Shown: positions 25,724-35,106, counted from the first letter of the stretch. The stretch is 64,000 nucleotides of DNA from Lentzea sp. NEAU-D7 (GCF_026242055.1 NZ_JAPJDL010000003.1:1-64000), one strand, 5' to 3'. Translations and numbers: made by a program. The notes: a model not told the origin generated them from the letters alone.

Positions 25724-26616
25724 GAGCGGCTGGCCAGCGACCGCAGGAAAAAGGTCACGTTGGCAGGCCGTTCTGCAAGTCGCCGCATGAGATATCCGTA
25801 CCACTGCTCACCGTAGGGAACATAAACACGAGTGCCGAGACGCCTCTGCTCCTCGGTCCTGATGCCGTAGAGCATCTGGTACTCGAAGTCAGTTTTGTCA
25901 TACCAGCGGGCTCGTTCGCCAATGATCTCGATCAACCTCGGGTCGTGCGTGGCGAACATCGGGTAGCCCTCTCCAGCGAGGAGAACGTTCAGGCACCGCA
26001 CGTAGTTCAGATCAACCTCGGATGGATCCTGAATCGCAACCTCGGGAGGCTCCGCGTAGGCCCCCTTGACCAGCCTGACCCTGCTCCCGGGCCCGGAGAG
26101 CTGCTTGCAGTCGTCCAAGGTCCGGTGCAGGTACGACTGCAGCACCGCACCGACCCACGGCCAGCTGCGGCGCAGTTCGTGCAGGACCCGCAGGGTGGAG
26201 TCGGTGGTGGTGTGGTCCTCCATGTCGAGCGTGACCGTCGTCCCGCACTGCTCGGCGGCGGCGCAGATCCGGGAGGCATTCGTCAGGGCGAGCGCTTCGT
26301 CGAGCGACTGTCCAACTGCGGACAGCTTGACGCTCACCTCCGCCTTCTCGGCCAGCCCTGCGGCGTGCAGCGCGTCGAGCAGCTCCAGGTACGCCTGGAC
26401 GGTCTTCTCGGCCTGGGCCTTGTCCGTGGTGTCCTCGCCGAGGTAGTCCAGCGTCACCGGCAGCCCGAGGCCCCGCACGACCTCGACGGCGTCGGCGGTG
26501 GTCTCCCCGGCGACGAACCGCTTCACGACATCGCGGCTGATGGGCGCGTTGGCGACGAGATGGCGGACCGTCTCGTTGCGAGACGCGGCCATGATCAACG
26601 CTCGCAGCGGGTTCAC
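25720..26616 (-). CDS. Proline dehydrogenase (monofunctional)
   Basis: This 298-residue FAD enzyme oxidises proline to pyrroline-5-carboxylate at the membrane. It has the barrel motifs VTLDYLGEDT, VSVKLSAVG, TLDMEDHT, VLQSYLHRTLDDC, RLVKGAY, MFATHDPRLIE and the C-terminal RVYVPYGEQWYGYLMRRLAERP with the proline-binding arginines. Length fits the short PutA-like monofunctional class. The GTG at 26616 opens the conserved NPLRALIMAASRN. It overlaps the thioesterase gene by 4 bp. No P5C dehydrogenase is in the window. Confidence 0.95.
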   Translation of the reverse strand: MNPLRALIMAASRNETVRHLVANAPISRDVVKRFVAGETTADAVEVVRGLGLPVTLDYLGEDTTDKAQAEKTVQAYLELLDALHAAGLAEKAEVSVKLSAVGQSLDEALALTNASRICAAAEQCGTTVTLDMEDHTTTDSTLRVLHELRRSWPWVGAVLQSYLHRTLDDCKQLSGPGSRVRLVKGAYAEPPEVAIQDPSEVDLNYVRCLNVLLAGEGYPMFATHDPRLIEIIGERARWYDKTDFEYQMLYGIRTEEQRRLGTRVYVPYGEQWYGYLMRRLAERPANVTFFLRSLASRS

Positions 26617-26695
26617 ACCGGGAACCCTAACCCGGACGAGCCGCGGCAGTGCCGAACGACCCTTGCCGGAACACTCGCCGGACCGGCACCGGGCC

Positions 26696-27541
26696 TCAGC
26701 GCGACAGCCCCGGCCGAGCCTTCCCTGCGCCGCCCTCGGCGGACCAGTCGAGGTGCAGCCGTGCGAACAGCAAGGCCTCCGCGAGCATCTCCCGCCGGGC
26801 GGCCGCGGATCCGGCCCGCCGGGTGTTGACCTCCAGCACGACCTGCCCGTCGAACCCGCCGCGGGCCAGCAGCTCGCACAGCTCCGCACAGGGCTGGGTC
26901 CCGCGCCCAGGCACCATGTGCTCGTCCTTGGGCGCCCCGGACCCGTCGGCCAGGTGGATGTGCCGGAGCCCGTCCCCCATCCGCTTCGCCAGCTCCAGCG
27001 CGTCCATGTGCGCGGCGGCGGAATGGGACAGGTCCAGCGTGTAGTTCCGGTGCCCGACGTCGGTCGGGTCGACGGAGGGCTTGAACGCGTTCATCTCCAC
27101 CGACCGCCCCCGCCCGAGGGGCCGGCGCACGGGGAACATGTTCTCCACCGCGATGGCGATCCCGCTCGAGTCCTCGAGCGACGAGACCAGCTCGGCGAAC
27201 CCGTCCGCGTACTTGCGCTGCCACCGGAACGGCGGGTGCAGCACCACGGTCGGCGAGCCCAGGTCCTGCGCGGCCTGGACGGCCCGGCGCAGGCGCTCCG
27301 ACGGGTCCGGCGACCACACCCGCTGCGAGATCAGCAGGCAGGGCGCGTGCACGGCCAGCACCGGCATCCCGGTCCGGGCCGACAGCCGGTCGACCGCCCG
27401 GATGTCCTGCGACACCGGGTCGGCCCACACCATCAGCTCGACGCCGTCGTACCCCAGTTCGGACGCGATCTCGAACGCCGCTCCGGCGGGCTGCGGGTAG
27501 ACCGAGGCCGTGGAAAGCCCGACCGGGATGCGCGAGGTCAA
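26696..27541 (-). CDS. Sugar phosphate isomerase/epimerase (TIM barrel)
   Basis: This 281-residue AP-endonuclease-2-like TIM barrel has the metal-site strands [39 protein letters not shown] and VLEVNTR. It matches mycobacterial Rv0498 by position (from memory). The reaction is unknown. The start is an unusual TTG at 27541: it overlaps the upstream stop as TTGA, and no ATG or GTG is near, so coupling to the upstream gene is likely. Downstream, 79 bp separate it from proline dehydrogenase. Confidence 0.88.
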   Translation of the reverse strand: MTSRIPVGLSTASVYPQPAGAAFEIASELGYDGVELMVWADPVSQDIRAVDRLSARTGMPVLAVHAPCLLISQRVWSPDPSERLRRAVQAAQDLGSPTVVLHPPFRWQRKYADGFAELVSSLEDSSGIAIAVENMFPVRRPLGRGRSVEMNAFKPSVDPTDVGHRNYTLDLSHSAAAHMDALELAKRMGDGLRHIHLADGSGAPKDEHMVPGRGTQPCAELCELLARGGFDGQVVLEVNTRRAGSAAARREMLAEALLFARLHLDWSAEGGAGKARPGLSR

Positions 27542-28806
27542 CTCTTCACCAGCAGCATCGCCGCTGGTGAGACGGTCACGATGAGGCCGACGAGCACGGC
27601 CAGGACGGTGGTCTGCAGATCGTCCGCTCGGCGGATCTTTCGAACCAGCAACACCAGACCCACGGTAACGGCAAGCGCCACCACGAGTGCGGCGGCGGGT
27701 ACCGAGCGCCACAGGTAGTTGAACGCGAGCCACAGGCCCGCGCCGCCGAGCACGCCGACGGCGAGCTGGCCGATCATGATCAGCCATTCCTTGCCCGCCG
27801 AGCGCGGTTCGGCGTCCGCCTCCTCCTCGGCCTCGCCGGCGTCGTCGAGGCCGGCCGGGCCCTCGTCGTCGTCGGCGTCCTCGTCGTCCGCGAGGTAGTC
27901 GTCCTCGGGGCGGTAGACGGCGTACTCCTGCGAGTCGTCGTCCACGTACGGGCCGGGGTGCGCCGCGGTCGACTCCATCGGCGCCATCGACAGGTCGGTC
28001 TTGGCGGCCGCGTCGTCGTCGTCACCGAACCAGGCGTCGGGCACGTTGCCCGGCAGCGGGTCCGGCAGCTTGGGCGGGGCGGGCGGCACGATCAGCACGG
28101 ACTCGGTCTCGAGCGCGGCGATCTTGTCCACCGGCGCCTTCGCCGGGATGCGCGGGAGCTGCTCCGTCATCGCCTCGCGCGGCGGGCCGGGAACCGGCAT
28201 CTGCACCGACGGCGGAACCGGCTTCGGCGGCCGGGTGATGTTCGTGCGCGACGGCGTCGACTGGTCGAGGCGCGCCTCGAGGCGGCCGGGCACGTCCGGG
28301 CGCGGCATGCCCGAGTTCGACGGCTGGTCGCGGACCTGCGGCACCTGCCGGGTCTGCTCGGTGGCCGCGGGCGGCGGTGGCACGGGCGCGGCCGGCTTGG
28401 CCGGGGGCGGCGCGGGCATCGGCGGTGCGGGTCTGCGGACCTGCGGCGGCCCGGCGGGCGGCACCGGCATCTGCTGCGACGGCTGCGGCGCCTTCGGGGG
28501 CGGCGGCTTCGGCTGGTACGCCGTGCGCTCGGCGGCCGGGGGTGGCGGCGGGGCGGCCTGCGGTTCCGGGGCGGCGCGACGACCGGGCTGCGGTACGTCG
28601 TCGTCGCGGATCGCCATCAGGCGGCCGCTGTCGGACAGCACCCGCTCGATGATCGACTGGGGCGCGGTCTCCGGCTGCTGGACGTCTTCCTCGTCGTCAG
28701 CCCGGCGGCGTCGCCGACGTGGCGCACTCTCTGCGCTGCCCCCGTACTGGGCGAGCAGCTCAGCGACTGTGCGCTGCGTCTGGTCCGATCCGCTCTCTCG
28801 ACTCAT
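27538..28806 (-). CDS. Proline-rich, acidic membrane protein (Rv0497-like)
   Basis: This 422-residue protein has a long disordered cytoplasmic part. A conserved start ([13 protein letters not shown]) and a basic patch (RRRRRR) precede about 170 residues with many PPP and PAP units, then an acidic run ([23 protein letters not shown]). Three C-terminal hydrophobic helices follow (from about residue 345). A proline-rich membrane protein follows ppx in mycobacteria (Rv0497, from memory). No enzyme motif is visible. The ATG shares its A with the ppx stop (TGATG), so it is coupled to ppx. It may be a scaffold or regulator, but this is speculation. Confidence 0.85.
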   Translation of the reverse strand: MSRESGSDQTQRTVAELLAQYGGSAESAPRRRRRRADDEEDVQQPETAPQSIIERVLSDSGRLMAIRDDDVPQPGRRAAPEPQAAPPPPPAAERTAYQPKPPPPKAPQPSQQMPVPPAGPPQVRRPAPPMPAPPPAKPAAPVPPPPAATEQTRQVPQVRDQPSNSGMPRPDVPGRLEARLDQSTPSRTNITRPPKPVPPSVQMPVPGPPREAMTEQLPRIPAKAPVDKIAALETESVLIVPPAPPKLPDPLPGNVPDAWFGDDDDAAAKTDLSMAPMESTAAHPGPYVDDDSQEYAVYRPEDDYLADDEDADDDEGPAGLDDAGEAEEEADAEPRSAGKEWLIMIGQLAVGVLGGAGLWLAFNYLWRSVPAAALVVALAVTVGLVLLVRKIRRADDLQTTVLAVLVGLIVTVSPAAMLLVKS

Positions 28807-29786
28807 CAACTCCACCGTGCCCCGGTCTGGCCAGTCCGTCCAGTATCGCTCTGGTCCGTCCCGTCAGTGTGGTCCAGCCGTCGGAGGATGACACCCTCCC
28901 GGAGTGCCCAGGGGCAAATCTCCAGCTGCGTGAGTGACAGGGCTCGCATTGTGGCCTCCGCGACCAACGCCCCCGCGACGAGCTGGTGGGCGCGCGACGT
29001 GCTCACGCCTTCCAGCTCAGCGAGGTCGCTGGCCGACATCCGGGAAATGAACGCGATCAGCTGCCGCAGGCCCGCGTCGGTGAGCACGCGTCGTGCCCTG
29101 GGCCCGGCAGACGATGGCGCGGCCCCGGTGAGCCGCGCCAGCGTTCGGAAAGTTTTTGAGGTCGCAACCACTCGATCGGGTTCACCCGCGCGTTTCAGCT
29201 TCCGCGCCACGGGCGCGAGCTGGTCGGCGAGCCAGTCGGTGGTCTCGCGGACCTCCGAACGCCGGGGCGGGTCCTTCTTGAACCGGGTCCTGGTGAGCCT
29301 TCCCGCGCCGAGCGGCACGGAGAAGGCCAGGTCCGGGTTCTCGTCGCGGCCGATGGCGAGCTCCAGGGAGCCGCCACCGATGTCGAGGCTCAGCAACTTG
29401 CCCGCGGACCAGCCGTACCAGCGGCGGACCGCGAGGAACGTGTACTTCGCCTCGTCCTCGCCGGAGAGGACCTTCAGCTCGACCCCGGTCTCGGTGCGCA
29501 CCCGGTCGAGCACCTCTGCCGAGTTGCCCGCCTCGCGCACTGCCGAGGTCGCGAACGCCATCAGGTCCTCGCAGCCGGACCGCTTGGCCGACGCCTTGGC
29601 GGCGGCAACGGCACGAACGAGCTGGTCAGCCCCCGATTTGGAGAGCTGACCGGAGTCGTCGAGCTGCTCGGCGAGACGAAGGATCGTCTTCTCCGACGTC
29701 ATCGGGATGGGGTGGGCACCACGATGCGCGTCCACCACCAGAAGGTGGACGGTGTTGGAACCCACGTCGAGAACGCCCAGGCGCAC
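28806..29786 (-). CDS. ppx: Exopolyphosphatase / Ppx-GppA family phosphatase
   Basis: This 326-residue protein belongs to the ASKHA-fold Ppx/GppA family. It has GVLDVGSNTVHLLVVD at the start, FATSAVREAGN, VLSGEDEA, LSLDIGGGSLELA, and the C-terminal MSASDLAELEGVSTSRAHQLVAGA. Such proteins hydrolyse polyphosphate or pppGpp; short actinobacterial forms of about 320 residues, such as Ppx1, prefer short-chain polyphosphate. TACCGT lies 7 nt before the GTG start and no ribosome site is seen, so the transcript is probably leaderless. It follows regX3 by 27 bp, so phosphate sensing and polyphosphate use are adjacent. Confidence 0.93.
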   Translation of the reverse strand: MRLGVLDVGSNTVHLLVVDAHRGAHPIPMTSEKTILRLAEQLDDSGQLSKSGADQLVRAVAAAKASAKRSGCEDLMAFATSAVREAGNSAEVLDRVRTETGVELKVLSGEDEAKYTFLAVRRWYGWSAGKLLSLDIGGGSLELAIGRDENPDLAFSVPLGAGRLTRTRFKKDPPRRSEVRETTDWLADQLAPVARKLKRAGEPDRVVATSKTFRTLARLTGAAPSSAGPRARRVLTDAGLRQLIAFISRMSASDLAELEGVSTSRAHQLVAGALVAEATMRALSLTQLEICPWALREGVILRRLDHTDGTDQSDTGRTGQTGARWS

Positions 29787-29813
29787 GCCGGAAACGGTAC
29801 CTGGTCGTGTCCG

Positions 29814-30494
29814 TCAGGACTCGAACTTGTAACCCAGACCCCTGACCGTCACGAGGTGACGGGGTGCGGACGGGTCCGGTTCGATCTTCGACCGCAGCCG
29901 CTTGACGTGCACGTCCAGCGTCTTCGTGTCGCCCACGTAGTCCGCTCCCCACACGCGGTCGATCAGCTGGCCCCTGGTGAGGACGCGGCCGACGTTGCGC
30001 AGCAGGTACTCCAGGAGGTCGAACTCCTTGAGCGGCAGGCTGATGTCCTGCCCCGCGACGGTCACGACGTGGCGTTCCACGTCCATCCGCACCGGACCGG
30101 CCTCCAGGATCTGCGGGAGCAGGTCCTCGGACTCGCCGCCGCGGCGCAGCACCGCGCGGATGCGGGCGATGAGCTCGCGCGCCGAGTACGGCTTGGTGAC
30201 GTAGTCGTCGGCGCCGAGCTCGAGCCCGACGACCTTGTCGATCTCGCTGTCGCGGGCCGTCACCATGATCACGGGGACGGCCGAGCGCTGGCGGAGCTGC
30301 TTGCACACGTCCGTGCCGCTCATGCCCGGCAGCATCAGGTCGAGCAGCACGATGTCGGCACCGTTGCGGTCGAACTCCTCGAGCGCCTCCTGGCCGGTGG
30401 CCGCGAGCGCCGCGGTGAACCCCTCCTTGCGCAGCAGGAAGGCGAGCGGATCGGCGAAGGACTCCTCGTCCTCCACGATGAGCACCCTGGTCAC
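29814..30494 (-). CDS. regX3: RegX3-like response regulator
   Basis: This 226-residue OmpR/PhoB-family regulator has a receiver domain with acidic pocket VEDEE and the phospho-Asp in DIVLLDLMLPG, then VTARD and the switch lysine in VTKPYS. A C-terminal winged helix (LKEFDLLEYLLRNVGRVLTRGQLIDRVWG...LDVHVKRLRSKIE...RGLGYKFE) completes it. Paired with the kinase upstream, it corresponds to mycobacterial SenX3-RegX3 or streptomycete PhoR-PhoP for phosphate starvation. The GTG overlaps the kinase stop (GTGA). Location next to ppx and gpmA supports the ortholog call. Confidence 0.95.
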   Translation of the reverse strand: MTRVLIVEDEESFADPLAFLLRKEGFTAALAATGQEALEEFDRNGADIVLLDLMLPGMSGTDVCKQLRQRSAVPVIMVTARDSEIDKVVGLELGADDYVTKPYSARELIARIRAVLRRGGESEDLLPQILEAGPVRMDVERHVVTVAGQDISLPLKEFDLLEYLLRNVGRVLTRGQLIDRVWGADYVGDTKTLDVHVKRLRSKIEPDPSAPRHLVTVRGLGYKFES

Positions 30495-31663
30495 AGCTCT
30501 CCTCCTGGGTCACCCGTGCCCGACGGCACGAGAGTCGGATTCTGTTCGGCCGCCGCGGCGGGGATCCGCAGCGTGAAGGTGGACCCCGTTCCTGGCAGGC
30601 TCCACAGCTTCACCTCACCGCCGTGGTTGGCGGCGACGTGCTTGACGATCGCGAGCCCGAGCCCGGTGCCCCCGGTCGCACGCGATCGGGCCTTGTCGAC
30701 GCGGTAGAACCGTTCGAAGACCCGGATCTGCTGGTCCTCGGCGATGCCGATGCCGCGGTCGGTCACCGCGATCTCGACGTGCCCGTCGACGAGCCTGCGG
30801 CTCACGCTGACCGGACTGCCCGGCGGCGAGTACGCGACGGCGTTGTCCAGCAGGTTCGTCAACGCCGTGACCAGCAACGACCGGTCACCGGGTACGACGA
30901 ACCCGCTGGGCTCGTCGACGTTGATCGAGATGTTGACCGACTCGGCGGCGAGCTTGGACCGCGACAGCGCCTCGTTGATCACGACGTCGATCTCGGTGTC
31001 GCTCAGCTCCGGCAGCTTCTCCGCGCCCTGCAGGCGTGAGAGCGCGATCAGCTCGGTGACGAGCGTGCCGAGGCGGGTGGCCTCCTGCATGATCTTCGCG
31101 CTGAACCGGCGCACCTCGTCCTGGTCGTCGCTCGCGTCGAGGACGGCCTCCGCGAGCAGCGCCAGCGCACCGACGGGCGTCTTGAGCTCGTGGCTGACGT
31201 TCGCCACGAAGTCGCGGCGGGTCTTCTCCAGCCGCACGGCCTCGGACTCGTCGGTCGCGTCGACGACGATGAAGTCCTCGACGAGCAGCCGGACCTCGGC
31301 GTGCACGGCCTCGGGCTGCCGGCCCGTCCGGTAGCCGTCCAGCGGCGAGAGGTCGACGTACACGACCTCGTTGCTGCCCCGGACGCCCTCGGCGGCCTTG
31401 CGCGCCCGGTCGTCCACGCGGTTGTTGCGGACGATCCCGAGCTCTTCCGCGCGGGGGTTGTGCAGCACGACGTCACCGAAGTGGTTCAGCACCACGATGC
31501 CGTCGTGGGAGTCGTGCACGATCTGCTGGATCAGGTCGGCGACCGTGAGGCCTTCCGGCTTCCTGGGTTGCTTCGGAGCGGTGAACCGGCCGATGAAGAA
31601 AGCGGCGATCGCGCCGATGAGCGCGAGGCCGATCGACACAGCGAGGTAACCCGTTGTGGTCAC
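30491..31663 (-). CDS. senX3: SenX3-like sensor histidine kinase
   Basis: This 390-residue kinase has one N-terminal transmembrane helix (about 6-27) and a PAS-like domain (VADLIQQIVHDSHDGIVVLNHFGDVVLHNPRAEEL). The H-box is FVANVSHELKTPVGALALLAEAV, followed by N-box LTNLLDNAVAYSP, G1 VTDRGIGIAEDQ, F-box RVFERFYRVDKAR and G2 GGTGLGLAIVKH. A single membrane helix means it likely senses through partner proteins (phosphate transport) rather than an external domain. TACCAT lies 7 nt before the GTG, consistent with a leaderless start. It is the first gene of senX3-regX3-ppx. Confidence 0.95.
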   Translation of the reverse strand: MTTTGYLAVSIGLALIGAIAAFFIGRFTAPKQPRKPEGLTVADLIQQIVHDSHDGIVVLNHFGDVVLHNPRAEELGIVRNNRVDDRARKAAEGVRGSNEVVYVDLSPLDGYRTGRQPEAVHAEVRLLVEDFIVVDATDESEAVRLEKTRRDFVANVSHELKTPVGALALLAEAVLDASDDQDEVRRFSAKIMQEATRLGTLVTELIALSRLQGAEKLPELSDTEIDVVINEALSRSKLAAESVNISINVDEPSGFVVPGDRSLLVTALTNLLDNAVAYSPPGSPVSVSRRLVDGHVEIAVTDRGIGIAEDQQIRVFERFYRVDKARSRATGGTGLGLAIVKHVAANHGGEVKLWSLPGTGSTFTLRIPAAAAEQNPTLVPSGTGDPGGEL

Positions 31664-31819
31664 GAGGCGAATGGTAAGCAGCTCAGAGGTGTCTTGGCCT
31701 AGTGCGGAAGCGTGAACCGTGATACCCGCGACACCTCAGTGGACGGTTGTTCCGTCCCTGGTCAGGCGCCGTTCACCCAACCGTGACAGTACTTGTTGGC
31801 CGCTGCTTCGCAGACGGCG

Positions 31820-31921
31820 CGCGAGTTCGCCGGGAAGTCGGTCGTCCGGGCCCCGCTTCGCGCCGAATCGCCTTCGGCGGTTGACACGAAGAGGGACCCG
31901 GACGACCGACGCGAACTCGCG
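31820..31921. repeat. Large nested inverted repeat in senX3-gpmA gap
   Basis: CGCGAGTTCGC (31820-31830) pairs with GCGAACTCGCG (31911-31921), and GTCGGTCGTCCGGG (31837-31850) with CCCGGACGACCGAC (31897-31910). Inside, CTTCG/CGAAG and CGCCGAA/TTCGGCG make further stems. The whole of 31664-32003 (340 bp) has no gene; apart from this and the terminator at 31960-31992, I only see the strings CGTGAACCGTGATA and GTTCACC, which faintly resemble PhoP/RegX3 direct repeats. It could be a structured RNA, a cruciform or a small mobile palindrome. Confidence 0.6.
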
Positions 31922-31959
31922 ATCCAGGTGAGGGCGGCCGACGCCCACTCGGGACGCAG

Positions 31960-31992
31960 AAGGGCGCACCCGGAGGCCGGGTGCGCCCTTTT
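31960..31992. terminator. Strong hairpin terminator after gpmA
   Basis: AAGGGCGCACCCGG and CCGGGTGCGCCCTT form a perfect 14-bp stem with a 3-nt loop, ending in TTTT on the plus strand. It lies 12 bp past the gpmA stop (minus strand). It should end gpmA transcripts; on the plus strand it has the better T-tract and would stop any transcript from the 31820-31921 structure. Confidence 0.8.
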
Positions 31993-32003
31993 CGGTGTGC
32001 TTT

Positions 32004-32750
32004 TTACCGCCCCTGGTTCGCCACTGCGGCGATGGCGTCCTTGGCGGCGTCCGGGTCGAGGTACTCGCCGCCCGGCTTGATCGGCTTCAGGTCCTCGTCG
32101 AGGTCGTAGCGCAGCGGGATGCCGGTGGGGATGTTCAGGCCCGCGATGGCCTCGTCCGAGATGCCGTCGAGGTGCTTCACGAGCGCGCGCAGCGAGTTGC
32201 CGTGCGCGGCCACGAGGACCGTCTTGCCCGTGCGCAGGTCGGGGACGATCGAGGACTCCCAGTACGGGATCATCCGCTTCACGACGTCGAGCAGGCACTC
32301 GGTCAGCGGCAGGTCGGGGCCGAGGTCCGCGTAGCGCGGGTCGGTGTCCTGGCTGAACTCGCTGCCGGGCTCGATGGGCGGCGGCGGGGTGTCGTACGAG
32401 CGGCGCCAGAGCATGAACTGCTCCTCGCCGAACTCCTCCAGCGTCTGCTTCTTGTTCTTGCCCTGCAACGCGCCGTAGTGGCGCTCGTTGAGGCGCCAGT
32501 CGCGCTTGACCGGGATCCAGTGCCGGTCGGCGGCGTCGAGCGCCAGGTTGGCGGTCATGATCGCCCGGCGCATCAGGCTGGTGTGCAGGATCTCCGGCAG
32601 GACACCGGCCTCGCGCAGCAGCTGGCCGCCGCGACGGGCCTCCTTCTCGCCCTTCTCCGACAGGGGAACGTCCACCCAGCCGGTGAAGAGGTTCTCCGCG
32701 TTCCACGTGCTCTCGCCGTGGCGGAGCAGGACCAAGGTTCCGACAGACAT
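32004..32750 (-). CDS. gpmA: 2,3-bisphosphoglycerate-dependent phosphoglycerate mutase
   Basis: GpmA interconverts 3- and 2-phosphoglycerate in glycolysis and gluconeogenesis. The 248-residue protein has [12 protein letters not shown] with the phospho-His, [27 protein letters not shown] and [17 protein letters not shown] with the second His. All catalytic residues are present and length is normal. The gene order gpmA-senX3-regX3 is the same in mycobacteria (gpm1, Rv0489). A terminator follows directly. It is divergent from a RibD-type reductase across 137 bp. Confidence 0.96.
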   Translation of the reverse strand: MSVGTLVLLRHGESTWNAENLFTGWVDVPLSEKGEKEARRGGQLLREAGVLPEILHTSLMRRAIMTANLALDAADRHWIPVKRDWRLNERHYGALQGKNKKQTLEEFGEEQFMLWRRSYDTPPPPIEPGSEFSQDTDPRYADLGPDLPLTECLLDVVKRMIPYWESSIVPDLRTGKTVLVAAHGNSLRALVKHLDGISDEAIAGLNIPTGIPLRYDLDEDLKPIKPGGEYLDPDAAKDAIAAVANQGR

Positions 32751-32887
32751 GGCGGCTAGCCTGCCATGCCGACCCGCCTGCCGTACCCCGGCAGGGCACC
32801 GTGATCCACGCCATGGGATCGGTCGCGACGATCCGCGGATTCCGCCGGCACCGATGAGTTCGCGGTCCGCACCGGGTCTGCACGTCC

Positions 32888-33445
32888 ATGAGTGATTCGG
32901 ATGCCGCTCCCGGCAAGGTGGTCGTGAACAGGTCGATGTCGCTGGACGGGTTCATCGCGGGTCCCGGCCACGAGATGGACTGGGCGATCGAGCACTTCAG
33001 GGACAACCCGTTCCCCGAGATCGAGCAGGCCACCGGCGCCATGCTCGTCGGCAGGGGCACGTACGAGGTCGCCAAGCGGATGCGCCCGGAGGACACGTCC
33101 TACGACGGCGGGCCGCAGTTCGTCCTGACGCACCGGCCGCCGGAGGAGCCGGATCCCGGCATCACGTTCCTCACGTGCGACCTCGCGGAGGCCGTCGCCA
33201 CGGCGCGTGCGGCCGCGGGCGGGAAGGACCTGGAGGTCCTCGGTGCCGACCTGGCCAGCCAGTGCCTGCGGCGAGGACTCGTCGACGAGGTGCTGGTGTA
33301 CGTCCTGCCGGTGCTGCTCGGCGACGGCGTGCGGTTCTCGACCCCCGACCTCGGGCGGATCGACCTGGAGCCGTTCGCCACCACGCGGTCGGGCCAGGTG
33401 ACGATGCTCCGCTTCCGCGTGCGCAAGCCGGCGGTCCAGCACTGA
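32888..33445 (+). CDS. RibD C-terminal / dihydrofolate-reductase-like protein
   Basis: This 185-residue protein belongs to the bacterial RibD-C family, with a DHFR-like fold. It has [80 protein letters not shown]. It is probably an NADPH-dependent reductase of unknown substrate; many such proteins are called YyaP/YwjB. The ATG at 32888 has no strong ribosome site. It is a single gene between divergent gpmA and a convergent ligase, ended by a perfect hairpin. Confidence 0.87.
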   Translation: MSDSDAAPGKVVVNRSMSLDGFIAGPGHEMDWAIEHFRDNPFPEIEQATGAMLVGRGTYEVAKRMRPEDTSYDGGPQFVLTHRPPEEPDPGITFLTCDLAEAVATARAAAGGKDLEVLGADLASQCLRRGLVDEVLVYVLPVLLGDGVRFSTPDLGRIDLEPFATTRSGQVTMLRFRVRKPAVQH

Positions 33446-33449
33446 CGGC

Positions 33450-33483
33450 GAACGCCCTGGCGACGGTCGTCGCCAGGGCGTTC
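33450..33483. terminator. Bidirectional hairpin terminator
   Basis: GAACGCCCTGGCGAC and GTCGCCAGGGCGTTC form a perfect 15-bp stem with a 4-nt loop. It lies 5 bp past the RibD-like stop and 20 bp past the stop of the convergent acyl-CoA ligase, so it can serve both strands. Confidence 0.85.
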
Positions 33484-33503
33484 GTGGTCCGCTGCTTTCC
33501 GGA

Positions 33504-35069
33504 TCAGGCCTGTTCGCGGGCCCGGAGGTCCTTGCGCAGGATCTTGCCCGCAGCCGACTTCGGGATCGCCTCGATGAACTCGACCACGCGCACCTTCTTG
33601 TGCGGCGCGACCTGCGAGGCCACGAACGCCATCACGGCGTCGGCCTCGATCGACGACCCCGGCTGGCGGACCACGAAGGCCTTCGGGACCTCCTCGCCGT
33701 CCGCGTCGCGCACGCCGATGACCGCCGCGTCGGCGATCTCCTCGTGCGTGAGCAGCACGGCCTCGAGCTCGGCCGGCGGGACCTGGTAGCCCTTGTACTT
33801 GATCAGTTCCTTGACGCGGTCGACGATCGAGACGATGCCGTCGGCGTCGATGACGGCCACGTCACCAGTGTGCAGCCAGCCTTCGTCGTCGAGGGTGGCG
33901 GCGGTGGCGTCGGGGTTGTTCAGGTAGCCCTTCATGATGTTCGGGCCCTTGCACCACAGCTCGCCGCGCTCGCCCACGCCGACGTCCTCACCGGAGGCGG
34001 GGTCGACCAGGCGGCACTCCAGGTTCGGGATGATCACGCCGACGGTGCCGACCGAGATGTCGTCACGGCCGTCCGGGACGGCGTGGCTGACCGGCGACAT
34101 CTCCGTCATGCCGTAGCCCTGCACGACACGGCAGCCGATGCGCTTGCGCACGGCGGCGGCCAGGTCCTCGTCCAGCGGCGCCGCGCCCGAGAAGAGCGTC
34201 TTGAGCGGGGAGAGGTCGTAGTTGTCGACGATCGGGTGCTTGGCCAGGGCGACGGCGACCGGCGGGGCGATGTAGACGCGGTCGGTCTTGTACTCCGCGA
34301 TGACCCGGAGGAACTCCGGCAGCTCGAACCTCGGCAGCGTCACGACGACACCGCCGATGTACAGGCCGCTGTTCATCAGCACCTGCATGCCGTAGATGTG
34401 GAAGAACGGCAGCACGGCGAGGATCCGGGTGTGCTCCCCGACGTCGGCCATGATCGGGTCGCACTGCACGAGGTTCGCGACCAGGTTGCGGTGCGTGAGC
34501 ATCACGCCCTTGGGCAGCGCGGTCGTGCCGGACGAGTACGGCAGCACCGCGAGGTCCTCGGCCGGGTTGATCTCCACCTCGGGCACCGGGTGGTCGTTCG
34601 CCAGCAGTTCCGGCAGCGACGGGTAGCCCTCGGCGCCGTCGAGCACGACCACGTCGGTCACGCCGGCCTTCGCGGCGCCGGGAGCGGCGTTCGGCAGCAG
34701 CACCGACACCGTGAACAGCATCTTCGCGCCCGCGTCGTGCAGCTGGTGCGCGACCTCGTCGGGCGTGTAGAGCGCGTTGATCGTGGTCGCCGTGGCGCCG
34801 GCACGCAGGATGCCGTGGAACACGACGGCGTAGTACGGCGTGTTCGGGCTGAGGATGCCGACCACATCACCTTTGCCGATACCTCGCGCGGCCAGTGCGG
34901 CGGCCATGCGGTCGACGGCACCGGCGAGCTGCCCGTAGGTCATCGTCGCGCCGGACATGCCGTCGATCAGCGCGACCCGGTCCGCCCGGTCAGCGATATC
35001 GCCGAACAACAGCTGGTGCAGCGACACATCGGGGATCTCGACATCGGGATACGGACTGCGAAAGACCAT
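33504..35069 (-). CDS. 4-coumarate--CoA-ligase-like acyl-CoA synthetase
   Basis: This 521-residue ANL enzyme activates an acid to its CoA thioester. Motifs: YSSGTTALPKGVMLTHRNLVAN (P-loop), YGMTEMSPVSH, GELWCKGPNIMKGYLNNPDATA, GWLHTGDVAVIDADG, VDRVKELIKYKGYQVPPAELE, and the catalytic lysine in SAAGKILRKDLR. Its wording is closest to 4CL-type and medium-chain acyl-CoA ligases. The substrate is not known. A 16-bp palindrome lies 22 bp before the ATG, so a dimeric repressor probably controls it, though no regulator gene is adjacent. Confidence 0.92.
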   Translation of the reverse strand: MVFRSPYPDVEIPDVSLHQLLFGDIADRADRVALIDGMSGATMTYGQLAGAVDRMAAALAARGIGKGDVVGILSPNTPYYAVVFHGILRAGATATTINALYTPDEVAHQLHDAGAKMLFTVSVLLPNAAPGAAKAGVTDVVVLDGAEGYPSLPELLANDHPVPEVEINPAEDLAVLPYSSGTTALPKGVMLTHRNLVANLVQCDPIMADVGEHTRILAVLPFFHIYGMQVLMNSGLYIGGVVVTLPRFELPEFLRVIAEYKTDRVYIAPPVAVALAKHPIVDNYDLSPLKTLFSGAAPLDEDLAAAVRKRIGCRVVQGYGMTEMSPVSHAVPDGRDDISVGTVGVIIPNLECRLVDPASGEDVGVGERGELWCKGPNIMKGYLNNPDATAATLDDEGWLHTGDVAVIDADGIVSIVDRVKELIKYKGYQVPPAELEAVLLTHEEIADAAVIGVRDADGEEVPKAFVVRQPGSSIEADAVMAFVASQVAPHKKVRVVEFIEAIPKSAAGKILRKDLRAREQA

Positions 35070-35090
35070 GCGGCGACCTCATTCACTCGC

Positions 35091-35106
35091 TGTACAGCGC
35101 TGTACA
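35091..35106. promoter_or_regulatory. 16-bp palindromic operator before CoA ligase
   Basis: TGTACAGCGCTGTACA is a perfect palindrome, 22-37 bp upstream of the ligase ATG at 35069. Its size and placement suit a TetR-type repressor. The regulator is not encoded next to it. Confidence 0.7.

Noticed and set aside
31700..31790. PHO box for RegX3 before senX3
   Set aside because: CGTGAACCGTGATA and GTTCACC resemble half-sites, but the direct repeats are too imperfect and misplaced relative to the predicted -10 box to annotate.
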